Source: Ferrimonas pelagia
Lineage (GTDB): Bacteria; Pseudomonadota; Gammaproteobacteria; Enterobacterales; Shewanellaceae
NCBI RefSeq assembly: GCF_039543565.1
Contig: NZ_BAABJZ010000009.1
Location: forward strand, 47,681 to 111,680
DNA length: 64,000 nt
Reading direction: 5' to 3'
A model generated the notes under the pieces. The model had not been told where the DNA came from and did not search any database. It worked only from the letters and a program-made list of their open reading frames with translations. A program made the translations under genes and the position numbers. Each line of letters begins with the position of its first letter. Positions within the stretch are counted from its first letter, which is position 1. This document shows, piece by piece, positions 1 to 9,040 of this stretch.

Positions 1-184
1 GCGTGTTATTTCCTACACTAAATTGTCCCAGATCATCGAGATCCGGCGTGACAACATTTTGAGAACTTTCATCCGGCGCAACGGTGGCCGAGCCGGCCCG
101 AACTATGATGTCACCGGCTTGGTGGGCAAGCGCAGGAAGGGCACACGCTGCCAACAGGGCAGCAGACAACAGACGCAGTTTCAT
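1..184 (-). CDS. ompW: OmpW-family outer membrane protein, N-terminus only
   Basis: The first 61 codons of a minus-strand gene that runs off the left edge. The ATG at 184 follows an AAGGAG Shine-Dalgarno. Residues 1-20 form a classic signal peptide ending in ALA, and the mature protein starts with HQAGDIIVRAG, then VAPDESS, which is typical of the first strand of OmpW eight-stranded beta-barrels. OmpW proteins sit in the outer membrane and form a narrow hydrophobic channel; their physiological ligand is not settled. The barrel itself is outside the window, so intactness cannot be judged. The family call rests on this N-terminal signature alone. Confidence 0.72.
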   Translation of the reverse strand, partial: MKLRLLSAALLAACALPALAHQAGDIIVRAGSATVAPDESSQNVVTPDLDDLGQFSVGNNT

Positions 185-442
185 TCATCACTCCTTGAGA
201 ACAACGTGCCGCTCAATCTGCGGCAGCTAAGAATTGCCCTCACCCTATAGCAAGCCCCGATAGAATATTTGATCGAGGGCAAGTTTCTTGTCAAAGCGTG
301 ATCTTTCAACGGGGTTAAATGAGCAAGATCAATCTTTTCGAATGGTTTTCGCTGAGATCGCACAACGCTACCTGCGCCGGATCTCATCATCAGCTCCCGC
401 TCAGATGCGATATCCTTAGGGCTCAACAGGATGGAGAGTTTC

Positions 443-1336
443 ATGATTCACGCGGATCTACACGGATTGACCCTATCCCGGTTCATCGCTGGTTACTGGC
501 GCCTGCTTGACTGGCAAATGAGCCCTCAGCAGCGCCTGCGGTTTTTGCAGCAGCATCTTGAGCTGGGGATCAGCAGCTGCGATCACGCCGATATCTATGG
601 CGATTACCAATGTGAGGCTGCGTTTGGTGAAGCCTTGCGGCTCAAACCGGCCCTGAGGCAACAACTTCAGCTGATCAGTAAATGTGGGATCTGCCTGCCC
701 GGCCGCAAAGGCTATGAACTGCCGCACTACAACACCGGCGCGGGTCATATCCTGCACCAAGCCGAGCGTAGCCTGAACAAGCTCAACACCGACTATCTCG
801 ATCTGCTGCTGATCCACCGGCCCGATCCCTTAATGGACGCCGATGAGGTTGCACAGGCGCTTGAGCAGTTGCACCGGGATGGTAAGGTCCGTTATTTCGG
901 CGTCTCCAACTTTACCCCGTCGCAGTTCGATCTGCTGCAATCACGCCTATCCCTCCCCCTGATCACCAACCAGATCGAGATCTCGCCGCTGCGCATGGCG
1001 CCACTGCACGATGGCACCTTAGATCACCTGCAGCAGCAGCGGATCCGGCCGATGGCCTGGTCCTGTCTCGGTGGCGGTCGCTTGTTCAGTCCTGAGGATC
1101 CACAGGCCCGCAGCATCCGCATGGAGTTGCAGCACATCGCCGAAGAGATCGGAGCGGTAGGGATCGATCAGGTGCTGTATGCCTGGCTGCTGGCGCTGCC
1201 GAGTCAACCCTTGCCGATCTTGGGCAGCGGCAAGATAGAGCGGCTGCAACAGGCCTTGGGCGCACAGCAACTGGTGTTAACCCGAGAGCAGTGGTTTCGG
1301 ATCTGGGTCGCGGCCACCGGTCACAACGTTCCCTAG
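443..1336 (+). CDS. ydhF: Aldo/keto reductase, YdhF type
   Basis: A 297-residue NADPH-dependent aldo/keto reductase closely resembling E. coli YdhF (about 298 residues), with the family N-terminus SRFIAGYWRLLDW and DHADIYGDYQCEAAFGEAL. The AKR catalytic tetrad can be placed at about D47, Y52, K80 and H125 (in LLLIHRPDPL), and a cofactor-binding segment lies near the C-terminus (PILGSGKIERL). An in-frame ATG exists at 431, but the ATG at 443 has a GGAG seven bases upstream and matches the family start, so 443 is preferred. The physiological substrate of this subgroup is unknown; it presumably reduces aldehydes or ketones in the cytoplasm. The gene stands alone and converges on a bidirectional terminator. 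Confidence 0.88.
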   Translation: MIHADLHGLTLSRFIAGYWRLLDWQMSPQQRLRFLQQHLELGISSCDHADIYGDYQCEAAFGEALRLKPALRQQLQLISKCGICLPGRKGYELPHYNTGAGHILHQAERSLNKLNTDYLDLLLIHRPDPLMDADEVAQALEQLHRDGKVRYFGVSNFTPSQFDLLQSRLSLPLITNQIEISPLRMAPLHDGTLDHLQQQRIRPMAWSCLGGGRLFSPEDPQARSIRMELQHIAEEIGAVGIDQVLYAWLLALPSQPLPILGSGKIERLQQALGAQQLVLTREQWFRIWVAATGHNVP

Positions 1337-1425
1337 CCCAACCAATACTCGGGCTCTGCCGGTTATTTTTCGGTCTCAGCCTTCAGCCCCGAAGCCACGC
1401 CGCATCCGATCGGCACACATAAGAA

Positions 1426-1453
1426 AAACGGGCGCCCCATGGGACGCCCGTTT
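1426..1453. terminator. Bidirectional rho-independent terminator
   Basis: A 9-bp perfect stem, AAACGGGCG paired with CGCCCGTTT around a 10-base loop, sits between the convergent ydhF and lipoprotein genes. A-rich sequence flanks one side and T-rich sequence the other, so it can terminate transcription from both directions. Confidence 0.8.
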
Positions 1454-1471
1454 CTGTTTGTCTGTAACGCG

Positions 1472-1861
1472 CTAGCGCGCCGCTTCCACCAATACCGTGG
1501 CGGTCAGCGCCCCATTGTTGATCACCGGGAACTGGCGCTGGGTATGCAAAATGGTTTGGCCCTGCACCCGGACCGACGCCCACACCACATAATTGGCGCG
1601 CTTATCGATCTGGTCCTTGGGGATCGCGAAAAAGAACGGCACCGGCAATTTACCGACTTCGTAATCTTTCTGATCCAGCACCATGCCCGGCTTATCGGCG
1701 TCGATCACCGCCACCATAATGCTGGAATTCGCCGGCAGCAGGGTCGCTTCCTTAAACGTCACCACGCCACTGAGACGAACCACATCCTCTTTCGACTCGT
1801 CCACCGTCACACAGGCGGTCAACAATAATGACAATAACGCAGCGGCAAACGCCCTAAACAT
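1472..1861 (-). CDS. YbaY/YscW-like lipoprotein
   Basis: A 129-residue predicted lipoprotein. Residues 1-16 are a hydrophobic signal ending in the lipobox LLTAC, with C17 as the acylation site. The rest reads as one beta-rich domain (VRLSGVVTFKEATLLPANSSIMVAVIDAD, then PVPFFFAIPKDQID and NYVVWASVRVQG) of the kind found in YbaY and the YscW type III pilotin-like family: small outer-membrane-anchored periplasmic beta-sandwiches. No secretion genes lie nearby, so a pilotin role is not implied. Its cellular role is unknown. AAGGA lies about 10 bases before the ATG. The family assignment is by pattern of the beta segments and moderately secure. Confidence 0.7.
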   Translation of the reverse strand: MFRAFAAALLSLLLTACVTVDESKEDVVRLSGVVTFKEATLLPANSSIMVAVIDADKPGMVLDQKDYEVGKLPVPFFFAIPKDQIDKRANYVVWASVRVQGQTILHTQRQFPVINNGALTATVLVEAAR

Positions 1862-1931
1862 AGGTTCGATCCTTCATTCTCTTTGCCGCCTGTTATAGCA
1901 ACTGCCCCGCGCCAGAACAAGTCCGGCCCAC

Positions 1932-3293
1932 TTAGCCCGCGGTCGCAGTCTCACCTTTCCAGTTCAAAGTGGCCAGGTATGCCTTGGTGTCACCGATGAT
2001 CTCTTTGCGCAGCAGCAACAGCGCGATCAGGTTCGGCACTGCCATCAGGCCATTCACCACATCCGCCAGCAGCCAGATCATATCCAGTTGCAGCAAGCCG
2101 CCGACGGCCACCAAGGATACGAAGACCCAACGGTAAGGAGTGCGTCCGCGCTCACCCGCCAAAAACAACACTGCGCGCTCACCGTAATAACACCAACCCA
2201 AAATGGTGGTAAAGGCGAAGAACAGCAGGGCAACGGTCACCACCTTTTCACCGATGAAGGCGGACAGACCCGTCGCAAACGCCGAGGAGGTCATGGCCGC
2301 GCCAGCAAACTCACTTTGCCAAGCGCCGGTCATCACCAGCGCCAAACCGGTCAGAGTACAGATGATCAGAGTGTCAAACAGCGGACCGGTCATGGATACC
2401 AGCCCCTGCTCCACCGGTGATTTGGTCTTGGCCGCAGCGGCAGCCATCGGCGCGCTGCCCAAACCGGCTTCGTTGGAGAACACCCCGCGGGCAATACCCA
2501 TCTGAATGGCGTACATCACGGTCGCACCGGCAAAACCACCACCGGCGGCGACCGGATTGAAGGCACTTTCGAAGATCAAAGCAAAGGCCGCAGGCACAGC
2601 CGACGCGTTCAAACCCACCAAGGTCAGACAGGCCAGGACGTAGCCAATCGCCATGGTCGGTACCAAGGCACTGGCCACCTTGGCGATGCGTTTCACCCCC
2701 CCGATGATCACCGCACCGACCAGCAGAGTCAGGATAACCATGGTGGCTTCACGAGGCACAGAGAAGGCGATATTGGCGCCATCAACAATGGCATTGACCT
2801 GGGGGAAGGTACCGATCCCAAAGAAGGCCACCATCAGCGCAAACACGGCAAAGATCTTCGCCAGCCACATGTGGCCAGTCCCTTTGGCGATGTAGTACAT
2901 CGGCCCACCGACCTTCTCGCCACGATCATCGGTTTCCCGATATTTCACCGCCAACATACACTCGGCGTACTTGGTGGCCATGCCAAACAGGCCCGCCATC
3001 CACATCCAGAACAGCGCTCCGGGGCCGCCCAGCTTCACCGCCGTCGCCACACCGACGATGTTACCGGTACCGATGGTGGCCGCCAAAGCGGTACACAGAG
3101 CCGCAAAGCGACTGACGTCACCCTGTTCATCGTCTTTGCGGAACATCAATTTCAACGCGAGAGGCAGCTTCATAAACTGCATAAAGCCAAGCTGAACAGT
3201 AAAGTAGATCCCGGTGCCGACCAGGAGAATAAGGACGGGAGGTCCCCAGACCCAACTGCTTAAGGTATGTAGAATGGATTCGATGGCTTGCAT
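1932..3293 (-). CDS. Alanine/glycine:cation (Na+) symporter, AGCS family
   Basis: A 453-residue inner-membrane symporter with about 10-11 hydrophobic segments. Family hallmarks are visible: WGPPVLILLVGTGIYFT at the N-terminus, TALAATIGTGNIVGVATA, GGPGALFWMW and GVFSNEAGLGSAPMAAAAA. AGCS proteins import alanine or glycine with Na+ or H+. The reading frame stays open for 40 codons upstream, but that stretch is riboswitch leader; the ATG at 3293 has an AGAGGAAAA Shine-Dalgarno and begins the conserved protein (MQAIESILHTL). The tandem glycine riboswitch directly upstream argues that glycine is a substrate or signal. Vibrio cholerae has a similar riboswitch-symporter pair (VCI-II with VC1422). 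Confidence 0.93.
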   Translation of the reverse strand: MQAIESILHTLSSWVWGPPVLILLVGTGIYFTVQLGFMQFMKLPLALKLMFRKDDEQGDVSRFAALCTALAATIGTGNIVGVATAVKLGGPGALFWMWMAGLFGMATKYAECMLAVKYRETDDRGEKVGGPMYYIAKGTGHMWLAKIFAVFALMVAFFGIGTFPQVNAIVDGANIAFSVPREATMVILTLLVGAVIIGGVKRIAKVASALVPTMAIGYVLACLTLVGLNASAVPAAFALIFESAFNPVAAGGGFAGATVMYAIQMGIARGVFSNEAGLGSAPMAAAAAKTKSPVEQGLVSMTGPLFDTLIICTLTGLALVMTGAWQSEFAGAAMTSSAFATGLSAFIGEKVVTVALLFFAFTTILGWCYYGERAVLFLAGERGRTPYRWVFVSLVAVGGLLQLDMIWLLADVVNGLMAVPNLIALLLLRKEIIGDTKAYLATLNWKGETATAG

Positions 3294-3450
3294 GTCAGTT
3301 TTCCTCTTGTGCGACAGCATAAACAGCAAAAGAGGAGAAACCATGATGGACCGGGCGCGAGATGGCGGCGTGCCTTCCCACTGCCCGCAGTAAAGCAGCA
3401 GTGCGATCAACAAGTCAAAGCGATGGGATCCATCCTATGGCTTGTCTTAA

Positions 3451-3645
3451 CACCTCTGTCCTTTGTGCCTGAGCGTTTCACCCTTTCCCCTATGGGGAAA
3501 AGGGCTTGCGCCTTCGGCGTCCAAATCAATGGAACTCTCCAGAGGCTCGTCCAGTACCAGTCCTCGTCGGTCAAAACCGACACCTGAAAGATTTACTTCT
3601 TCGGCGGGCGTGCTGTGCGATCAGCGTGCCACTCTCCTGATACCT
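3451..3645 (-). promoter_or_regulatory. Tandem glycine riboswitch (two aptamers)
   Basis: Read on the minus strand, aptamer 1 starts with CAGGAGAGTGGCACG and continues with CGCCGAAGAAGTAAATC, CAGG and GGACTGG. A linker leads into aptamer 2, with CTGGAGAG, ACGCCGAAGGCGCAAGC, AACGCTCAGGCACAAAGGAC and AGAGG. These are the conserved glycine-aptamer core elements, present twice in tandem as in cooperative gammaproteobacterial glycine riboswitches. It lies about 160 bases upstream of the symporter start. I see no clear terminator hairpin between aptamer 2 and the gene, so control at translation initiation is as likely as attenuation. The rest of the interval 3646-3825 holds only the presumed promoter. 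Confidence 0.92.
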
Positions 3646-3825
3646 TCATCCGAGTTTCCCAAGCTTGCGCCGGGGAGCAGGCACTTTAGCAAACTGAGCC
3701 GACGGCGCTAGCGGTTAAGCACGATCCCGATCACACTTGCCCAAAGGACTCAGCGCCGAGATAACTTCGAGCGATGATCCTATCGGCGACAGGCACACCG
3801 CTGATGAGGACAAATCGGCCCTAGC

Positions 3826-3850
3826 AAAAAGGCCACCCAAGTGGTGGCCT
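3826..3850 (-). terminator. Rho-independent terminator of tesB
   Basis: On the minus strand AGGCCACC, a CAAGT-type loop and GGTGGCCT are followed by a T-run (AAAAA on the plus strand at 3826-3830). It ends the tesB transcript before the riboswitch region. It belongs to a set of look-alike GGCCACC terminators in this window. Confidence 0.8.
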
Positions 3851-3911
3851 CCTCATCAACGGCGTCGCATCAAATACAGCCAACGCTCGCACCGTCTATT
3901 CGCTGTAACGG

Positions 3912-4772
3912 CTATTGGCCACGATAGCGGATCAAGCCTTCCTGCTGGGCACTGGCGACCAAATTTCCTTGCTGATCAAAGAACTGACCCCGCACTAGGC
4001 CACGGGCATTGACCGTGGTTGGACAATCGATCTCAAACAGCAGCCAATCATCAAACCGGAACGGACGGTGATACCACATGGCATGATCGATGGTCGCCAA
4101 CTTCAGCCCCGGCGTAAACGGCGTCAACCCGTGGGGTTTGCACGCCGTCGCAAGGAAATTAAAGTCCGAGGCGTAGGCCATCAGATAACGATGGATCTGC
4201 GGATCATCCGGCAGTGGCCCGTTCGCCCGCATCCACACCTGACGCACCGATGAGCGATCCTTGCCGATCTGGGTCGGATCCTCAGCCACCCGGATCTCGA
4301 TCGCCAGGTTCTCCAAATATTGGCTAACCAGACTCGGCGGCAGCTTGTCGCGCATCAGCTCAACCAGCTCATGCTGGCTCATGTAGTCCATCGGCGGCTG
4401 AGTGGTGGGCATGGCCACCTGATGCTCAAAGCCCGACTCCGGGGCTTGAAATGAGGCGGTCATAAAGAAGATGGGCCGGCCATGCTGGATCGCACTGACC
4501 CGGCGGGCACTGAAGCTGCCGCCGTCACGTAGGTTTTCCACGTCGTAGATCACCGGCAAAGAGAGATCGCCGGCGCGCAAGAAATAGGAGTGGAACGAAT
4601 GCACATCACGCTCAGCCGGCACGGTCGCCTGTGCCGCCGACAGGGCCTGTCCCAATACTTGGCCGCCAAACAGGTGGCCAAATCCCAGATCCTGGCTTTC
4701 GCCCCGATACAGATCATCATCCAGACGCTCTAAGGCCAAGAGATTGACCAGGCGCTGCAACACTTCAGACAT
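3912..4772 (-). CDS. tesB: Acyl-CoA thioesterase II
   Basis: A 286-residue double-hotdog thioesterase that hydrolyses medium- and long-chain acyl-CoA to free fatty acid and CoA in the cytoplasm. It matches E. coli TesB (286 residues) along its length: FGGQVLGQAL, VHSFHSYFLRAGD, IYDVENLRDGGSFSARRV and a C-terminal WYHRPFRFDDWLLFE hotdog helix. The D-T/S-Q-type catalytic region lies in DFNFLATA and LATIDHAMWYH. An extended frame up to 4808 exists, but the ATG at 4772 aligns with the known start and has GGGAAG upstream. The gene is monocistronic, with its own terminator. Confidence 0.94.
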   Translation of the reverse strand: MSEVLQRLVNLLALERLDDDLYRGESQDLGFGHLFGGQVLGQALSAAQATVPAERDVHSFHSYFLRAGDLSLPVIYDVENLRDGGSFSARRVSAIQHGRPIFFMTASFQAPESGFEHQVAMPTTQPPMDYMSQHELVELMRDKLPPSLVSQYLENLAIEIRVAEDPTQIGKDRSSVRQVWMRANGPLPDDPQIHRYLMAYASDFNFLATACKPHGLTPFTPGLKLATIDHAMWYHRPFRFDDWLLFEIDCPTTVNARGLVRGQFFDQQGNLVASAQQEGLIRYRGQ

Positions 4773-4841
4773 GCGAATGCTTCCCAAAAACCGCGAGATA
4801 GGGAGCATACGCTACCTGTGACGGCAGGGAATTTCCAGACT

Positions 4842-5747
4842 TTAGGCCCGCTGCTTGATTAACCAACGAATGATCATCCCCAAGCGCTCCTTAAAATGCT
4901 CGTAGTGACGCACTTTCGGCATGAGTTTAAGCCGCGACCATTCCTGTATAAAACGTTCGGGGCGCTGTTGTGACAACGGCAGGAAGATCCCATCCGTTTC
5001 CAGCAATGCCCCCAAGGAGTAATGCCCGCCGCCAGCCACCACCATCTCACCATTGGGCGCCTTACTGGACATCAACCATAAGACGGCGGGCACGATCAGA
5101 TCCGGCGTCATCTCATCGGCCCCCTCCGGCAGACTCACCTGCCGCGTCAACCGGCTATAACAGGAGGGGCAGATCATATTGATGTGGATCCCATCCTCCT
5201 GACTGGTACGCGATAAACTGAGCGCCAGACCAATATTGGCAAGGTTGGCGCAGGTGTAACCGGTCAGGCGTTCATCGCCATACATCGCAGAGATCGATCC
5301 CGTCACCAGGATCCGGCCAAACTGCTGCGCCTTCATCTGCGGCCAGACCGCTTGCACCGCCTCTAGGGTGGAGTAATGCACACTCTCCATCTGTATGCGG
5401 TACTGCTCCGACGAACTGCCGATCCCATTTTGCGCCAACAAGGTGCCGGCATTGCAGATCAGGCCGTCGATGCGGCCAAAGCGAGCCACCGTATCGGCCA
5501 CCAGCCAATCCAACTGCTGCCTATCCCGCGCATCCAGACAATGCCCCACCGCCTGATAGCCCATATCCCCGATCAGATCGACGACATCATCGACATAGAC
5601 TGAATCCTGGCCCTGTCCCTGAATATCACAGCCCAGATCCACCGCAACCACCGTGGCGCCTCGTGAAGCCAATGCCAGACTGTAGGCACGTCCAAGCCCT
5701 CGACCGGCACCGGTTACGATCACCACCTTACCTTCGAAATTGAGCAT
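4842..5747 (-). CDS. SDR-family oxidoreductase lacking the catalytic lysine
   Basis: A 301-residue short-chain dehydrogenase/reductase related to the (3R)-hydroxyacyl-CoA dehydrogenase / 17-beta-HSD4-like branch. The NAD(P)-binding motif TGAGRGLGRA (about residues 13-22) and CNAG are intact, and the catalytic Ser lies in VTGSISAMYG. The active-site YxxxK motif reads Y-T-C-A-N, so the catalytic lysine is replaced by asparagine. The C-terminus is extended by about 50 residues. The start is the ATG at 5747 preceded by GGAGG; a TTG five codons earlier is disfavoured. It lies 69 bp downstream of tesB on the same strand side and may act on acyl-CoA or lipid intermediates, but no substrate can be assigned. 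Confidence 0.75.
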   Translation of the reverse strand: MLNFEGKVVIVTGAGRGLGRAYSLALASRGATVVAVDLGCDIQGQGQDSVYVDDVVDLIGDMGYQAVGHCLDARDRQQLDWLVADTVARFGRIDGLICNAGTLLAQNGIGSSSEQYRIQMESVHYSTLEAVQAVWPQMKAQQFGRILVTGSISAMYGDERLTGYTCANLANIGLALSLSRTSQEDGIHINMICPSCYSRLTRQVSLPEGADEMTPDLIVPAVLWLMSSKAPNGEMVVAGGGHYSLGALLETDGIFLPLSQQRPERFIQEWSRLKLMPKVRHYEHFKERLGMIIRWLIKQRA

Positions 5748-5971
5748 GGTTACCTCCACCAAGATTGTTTAATGCTTGTTACCTTGACGCAAAGAAACAA
5801 AAAAATCTGTGACCAAGATGTAAAACACCAATCGTCACCTCATTTAATTTAAAATATCCGACAAAGCAACCTAACGGGAGACCCCATCGGCGAGCCCGTG
5901 AACTCCATCCTGCAATGCATCAATGAAACGCAGTACAATAATCCCTTCTTTAGCAACACCTGCACACAGAT

Positions 5972-6859
5972 ATGAACATCAAATATTGGGTCATGGCGAT
6001 CCGCCCCCACACCCTACCCGCTGCGATAGGCCCACTGTTACTGGGCAATATGCTGGCCTACACCCACGGCCATTTCAGCCTGTGGATCGGGGTAAGCTCC
6101 ATGCTCTGCGCTATCTTGCTGCAGGTGGGGGTCAATCTGGCCAACGACTATTTCGACGCCAAAAACGGCGTTGATACCGACGAACGCTTGGGCCCCACCC
6201 GGGTCACCCAGTCTGGCCTGCTCAGCGCCAACGCCGTTCGTAACGCCATGATCGGCTCCCTAACCGCGGCAGTGCTGGTCGGTCTCTACCTGATCTTCGT
6301 CGGCGGCTGGCCTGTGCTGGCCATGGCGGTCTTCGCCGTCACCGGAGCCTTGTGCTATTCCGGAGGCCCCTACCCGATGGCCTCCCATGGTCTGGGTGAA
6401 GTCGCAGCGTTCATCTTCTTCGGTTTGCTGGCGGTGGTCGGTGTCTACTACATCCAGGTTGGCCACACCACGCTGTCGGCTTGGCTGCTGGCCAGCACCC
6501 TAGGCCTGTTCAATGCCGCCATCATGCTGGTCAACAACACCCGCGATATCACCACCGACGCGCAAGCGGGTAAGCACACCCTGGCAGTGCGGATCGGCCA
6601 GCACAATGCCCGTCTCCTCTACCGCGCTCTGGTGATGCTGCCGTTTCTGATCCTCACGTTGATGTGGCTGCTGGGTGGCTTGCCCGGCATGGTGGTGCTG
6701 CTGGCCGGTTGCGCCTTTCCGATGGCGCGCCTGCTCGCCGGTAAGTTTGCCCAAACCGAAGGCGCGGCCCTCAATCCACTGCTTGGGCGCACCGCCCAGT
6801 TGACCCTGCTCTACAGTGTGCTGCTCTCCGCCGGCCTGCCGCTGGCACAGCTGGCCTGA
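5972..6859 (+). CDS. menA: 1,4-dihydroxy-2-naphthoate polyprenyltransferase
   Basis: A 295-residue UbiA-superfamily integral membrane prenyltransferase. It attaches the polyprenyl chain to 1,4-dihydroxy-2-naphthoate to give demethylmenaquinone. Diagnostic features are AIRPHTLPAAIGPLLLG at the N-terminus, the first Asp-rich motif NDYFDAKNGVD (about residues 58-68), the second motif NNTRDITTDAQAGKHTLAVRIG (near 189-210), and eight to nine hydrophobic helices. Presence of menA implies menaquinone-dependent, probably anaerobic, respiration. It stands alone, divergent from the SDR gene and convergent with prpE. Confidence 0.94.
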   Translation: MNIKYWVMAIRPHTLPAAIGPLLLGNMLAYTHGHFSLWIGVSSMLCAILLQVGVNLANDYFDAKNGVDTDERLGPTRVTQSGLLSANAVRNAMIGSLTAAVLVGLYLIFVGGWPVLAMAVFAVTGALCYSGGPYPMASHGLGEVAAFIFFGLLAVVGVYYIQVGHTTLSAWLLASTLGLFNAAIMLVNNTRDITTDAQAGKHTLAVRIGQHNARLLYRALVMLPFLILTLMWLLGGLPGMVVLLAGCAFPMARLLAGKFAQTEGAALNPLLGRTAQLTLLYSVLLSAGLPLAQLA

Positions 6860-6897
6860 TCAAGCGCGCGATCCGACGCGCCAGCGCCGAGCAACGA

Positions 6898-6920
6898 CAA
6901 AGGCCCCAATGGGGCCTTTG
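6898..6920. terminator. Bidirectional terminator between menA and prpE
   Basis: A 10-bp perfect inverted repeat CAAAGGCCCC / GGGGCCTTTG with a 3-base loop lies between the two convergent genes. Confidence 0.82.
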
Positions 6921-6952
6921 TTCGCTCTGGCGCACGGAGCATGACGTGCCGC

Positions 6953-8872
6953 TCAGTCGATGCGCTCCTCTATCTTGGCATGGCCATAGCCCATGCGATT
7001 GAGCGCCGCGCGGATCAGATCCAGCGTCTCGGGATCCTCAATGGTGGCAGGCACCACGTATTCCTGACAATCGGCCATCTTACGCATGGTGCCGCGCAGG
7101 ATCTTACCCGAGCGGGTCTTGGGCAGCTTGCTCACCACCGACACCAGCTTAAACGCGGCCACCGGACCTATCTCGGCCCGCACCAGCGCGATCAGCTGCT
7201 GATACAGCGTCTCTTCCGCCAGACTCACCCCGGACTTGAGCACCACCATACCCAGCGGCACCTGACCCTTGAGCTTATCGGCCACGCCGATCACCGCCAC
7301 CTCTGCCACGGCGGGGTGCTGTGCCAACACCTCCTCGAAGCGCCCGGTCGACAAGCGATGGCCCGCCACATTAATGATATCGTCGATGCGGCTCATGATA
7401 TAGAGGTAGCCATCCTCATCCTGATAACCGGCATCACCGGTCAAGTAATAGCCGGGGTAACGATCCAGATAGCCGGCGTGATAGCGCGCATCGTTCTGCC
7501 ACAAGGTCGGTAGCGTGCCCGGCGGCAGCGGCAACTTAATGGCGATCGCGCCGCTGCTGCCTGGGGCCACCGGCTCACCTACCTCATCGAGCACCTCAAC
7601 CTGATAACCCGGCACCGCCAACGCTGGCGAGCCCGGTTTGATCTCAACCGGCTCGATCCCCATCAGATTGGCGCAGATCGCCCAGCCGGTTTCCGTCTGC
7701 CACCAATGATCGATCACCGCCACACCCAGCTGTTCGGACGACCAGTTGAGGGTATCGGGATCACAGCGCTCCCCCGCCAGGTACAACGCCTTGAGGCAAC
7801 CAATGTCATAACTGCGCAAATAAGTGGTGTCCGGATCTTCCCGTTTGATCGCCCGCATCGCCGTCGGCGCCGTGAAGAAACTCTTCACCTTATACTGCTC
7901 GATGACCCGCCAGAACGCGCCGGGATCCGGCGTGCCGACCGGCTTGCCTTCATACAATACGGTGCTGGCTCCCACCAACAGCGGCGCATACACAATGTAG
8001 GAGTGGCCCACCACCCAACCCACGTCGGACGCAGCCCAAAAGCAGTCGCCGGGCTCAATGTCGTAGATCGCCTTCATCGACCAAGCCAGCGCCACCGCAT
8101 GACCGCCATTATCCCGCACCACCCCTTTGGGCGTGCCCGTGGTGCCTGAGGTGTAGAGGATATAGAGCGGATCGGTGGCGGCGACGGCAACACAAGACGC
8201 CGGCTCAACGCCCTGTTGCGCCTGATACCAGTCCAGATCCCGCCCTAGGGTTAACTCGGCTTCGCACTGGGGCCGCTGCAAGATAAGACAGCCCTGCACC
8301 TCATGCTTAGCCTGGTTCAGCGCCTCATCGAGCAACGGCTTATAGGCCACCACCCGGCCCGGCTCAACCCCACAGGAAGCCGACATCACCCACTTGGGCT
8401 TCGCATCGTCGATGCGGGTGGCCAGCTCCGCGGCGGCGAAGCCACCGAATACCACCGAATGCACCGCACCAATGCGTGCGCAGGCCAACATGGCAAACAC
8501 GGTTTCCGGCACCATCGGCATGTAGATCACCACCCGATCCCCCACCGTCAAGCCTTGGGCCTGCAGGGTACCGGCCAGCCGCGCCACCTTACTCTGCAAC
8601 TCGGCGTAGCTGATCCCATACGCCGTCCCGGTCACCGGGCTGTCGTAATGAATGGCGATCTGCTCGCCGCGCCCCTGTGCCACATGACGATCCACCGCGT
8701 TGTAACAGGTGTTGAGCGTCGCCCCCTCAAACCACCGATACAACGGCGCCTGCCGGTCATCCAGTACCCGTTGCCAGGGCCGCTCCCAGCTGATCGCCTC
8801 GGCTGCCTGGCCCCAAAATCCCTCGGGATCGGTCTTAGCCTGTTGCTGCAAGGCCTGAGTGCGCATCACCAT
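6953..8872 (-). CDS. prpE: Propionyl-CoA synthetase (short-chain acyl-CoA synthetase)
   Basis: A 639-residue ANL-superfamily adenylate-forming ligase of the PrpE/ACSS3 type, converting propionate (or another short-chain acid) with ATP and CoA to acyl-CoA. Visible motifs: the N-terminal ACAS_N region (SWERPW, LNTCYNAVDRHV), P-loop YTSGTTGTPKGVVRDNGGH, DHWWQTETGWAI, YLTGDAGYQDEDGYLYIMSRIDDIINVAGHRLSTG, and the C-terminal acetylatable lysine in KTRSGKILRG (about residue 590). WWQTETG together with the VVRDNGGH P-loop fits propionate rather than acetate enzymes. The start is ATG 8872 with GGAGG five bases away; a second ATG two codons on is possible. It is divergent from liuR, so it may share that control region. 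Propionyl-CoA is also an end product of the ivd pathway. Confidence 0.88.
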   Translation of the reverse strand: MVMRTQALQQQAKTDPEGFWGQAAEAISWERPWQRVLDDRQAPLYRWFEGATLNTCYNAVDRHVAQGRGEQIAIHYDSPVTGTAYGISYAELQSKVARLAGTLQAQGLTVGDRVVIYMPMVPETVFAMLACARIGAVHSVVFGGFAAAELATRIDDAKPKWVMSASCGVEPGRVVAYKPLLDEALNQAKHEVQGCLILQRPQCEAELTLGRDLDWYQAQQGVEPASCVAVAATDPLYILYTSGTTGTPKGVVRDNGGHAVALAWSMKAIYDIEPGDCFWAASDVGWVVGHSYIVYAPLLVGASTVLYEGKPVGTPDPGAFWRVIEQYKVKSFFTAPTAMRAIKREDPDTTYLRSYDIGCLKALYLAGERCDPDTLNWSSEQLGVAVIDHWWQTETGWAICANLMGIEPVEIKPGSPALAVPGYQVEVLDEVGEPVAPGSSGAIAIKLPLPPGTLPTLWQNDARYHAGYLDRYPGYYLTGDAGYQDEDGYLYIMSRIDDIINVAGHRLSTGRFEEVLAQHPAVAEVAVIGVADKLKGQVPLGMVVLKSGVSLAEETLYQQLIALVRAEIGPVAAFKLVSVVSKLPKTRSGKILRGTMRKMADCQEYVVPATIEDPETLDLIRAALNRMGYGHAKIEERID

Positions 8873-9040
8873 ATCGCCTCCAATCACTGTTCAATACTTA
8901 CCCAAGTGAATTCATTTCTAGCACGGGCCCAACCCACCCCCAATTAGACCTATGGCTAGACCCCGCGCGGGTTTAGTACCAGCCTCCTGAGCTATCCACT
9001 TTTCGTTACAGCTTGCCGACGCAACACAACCGCTACAAAC

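Noticed and set aside
3294..3413. In-frame upstream extension of the AGCS symporter
   Set aside because: It lies in the leader between the riboswitch and the gene; the ATG at 3293 has the ribosome site and begins the conserved protein.
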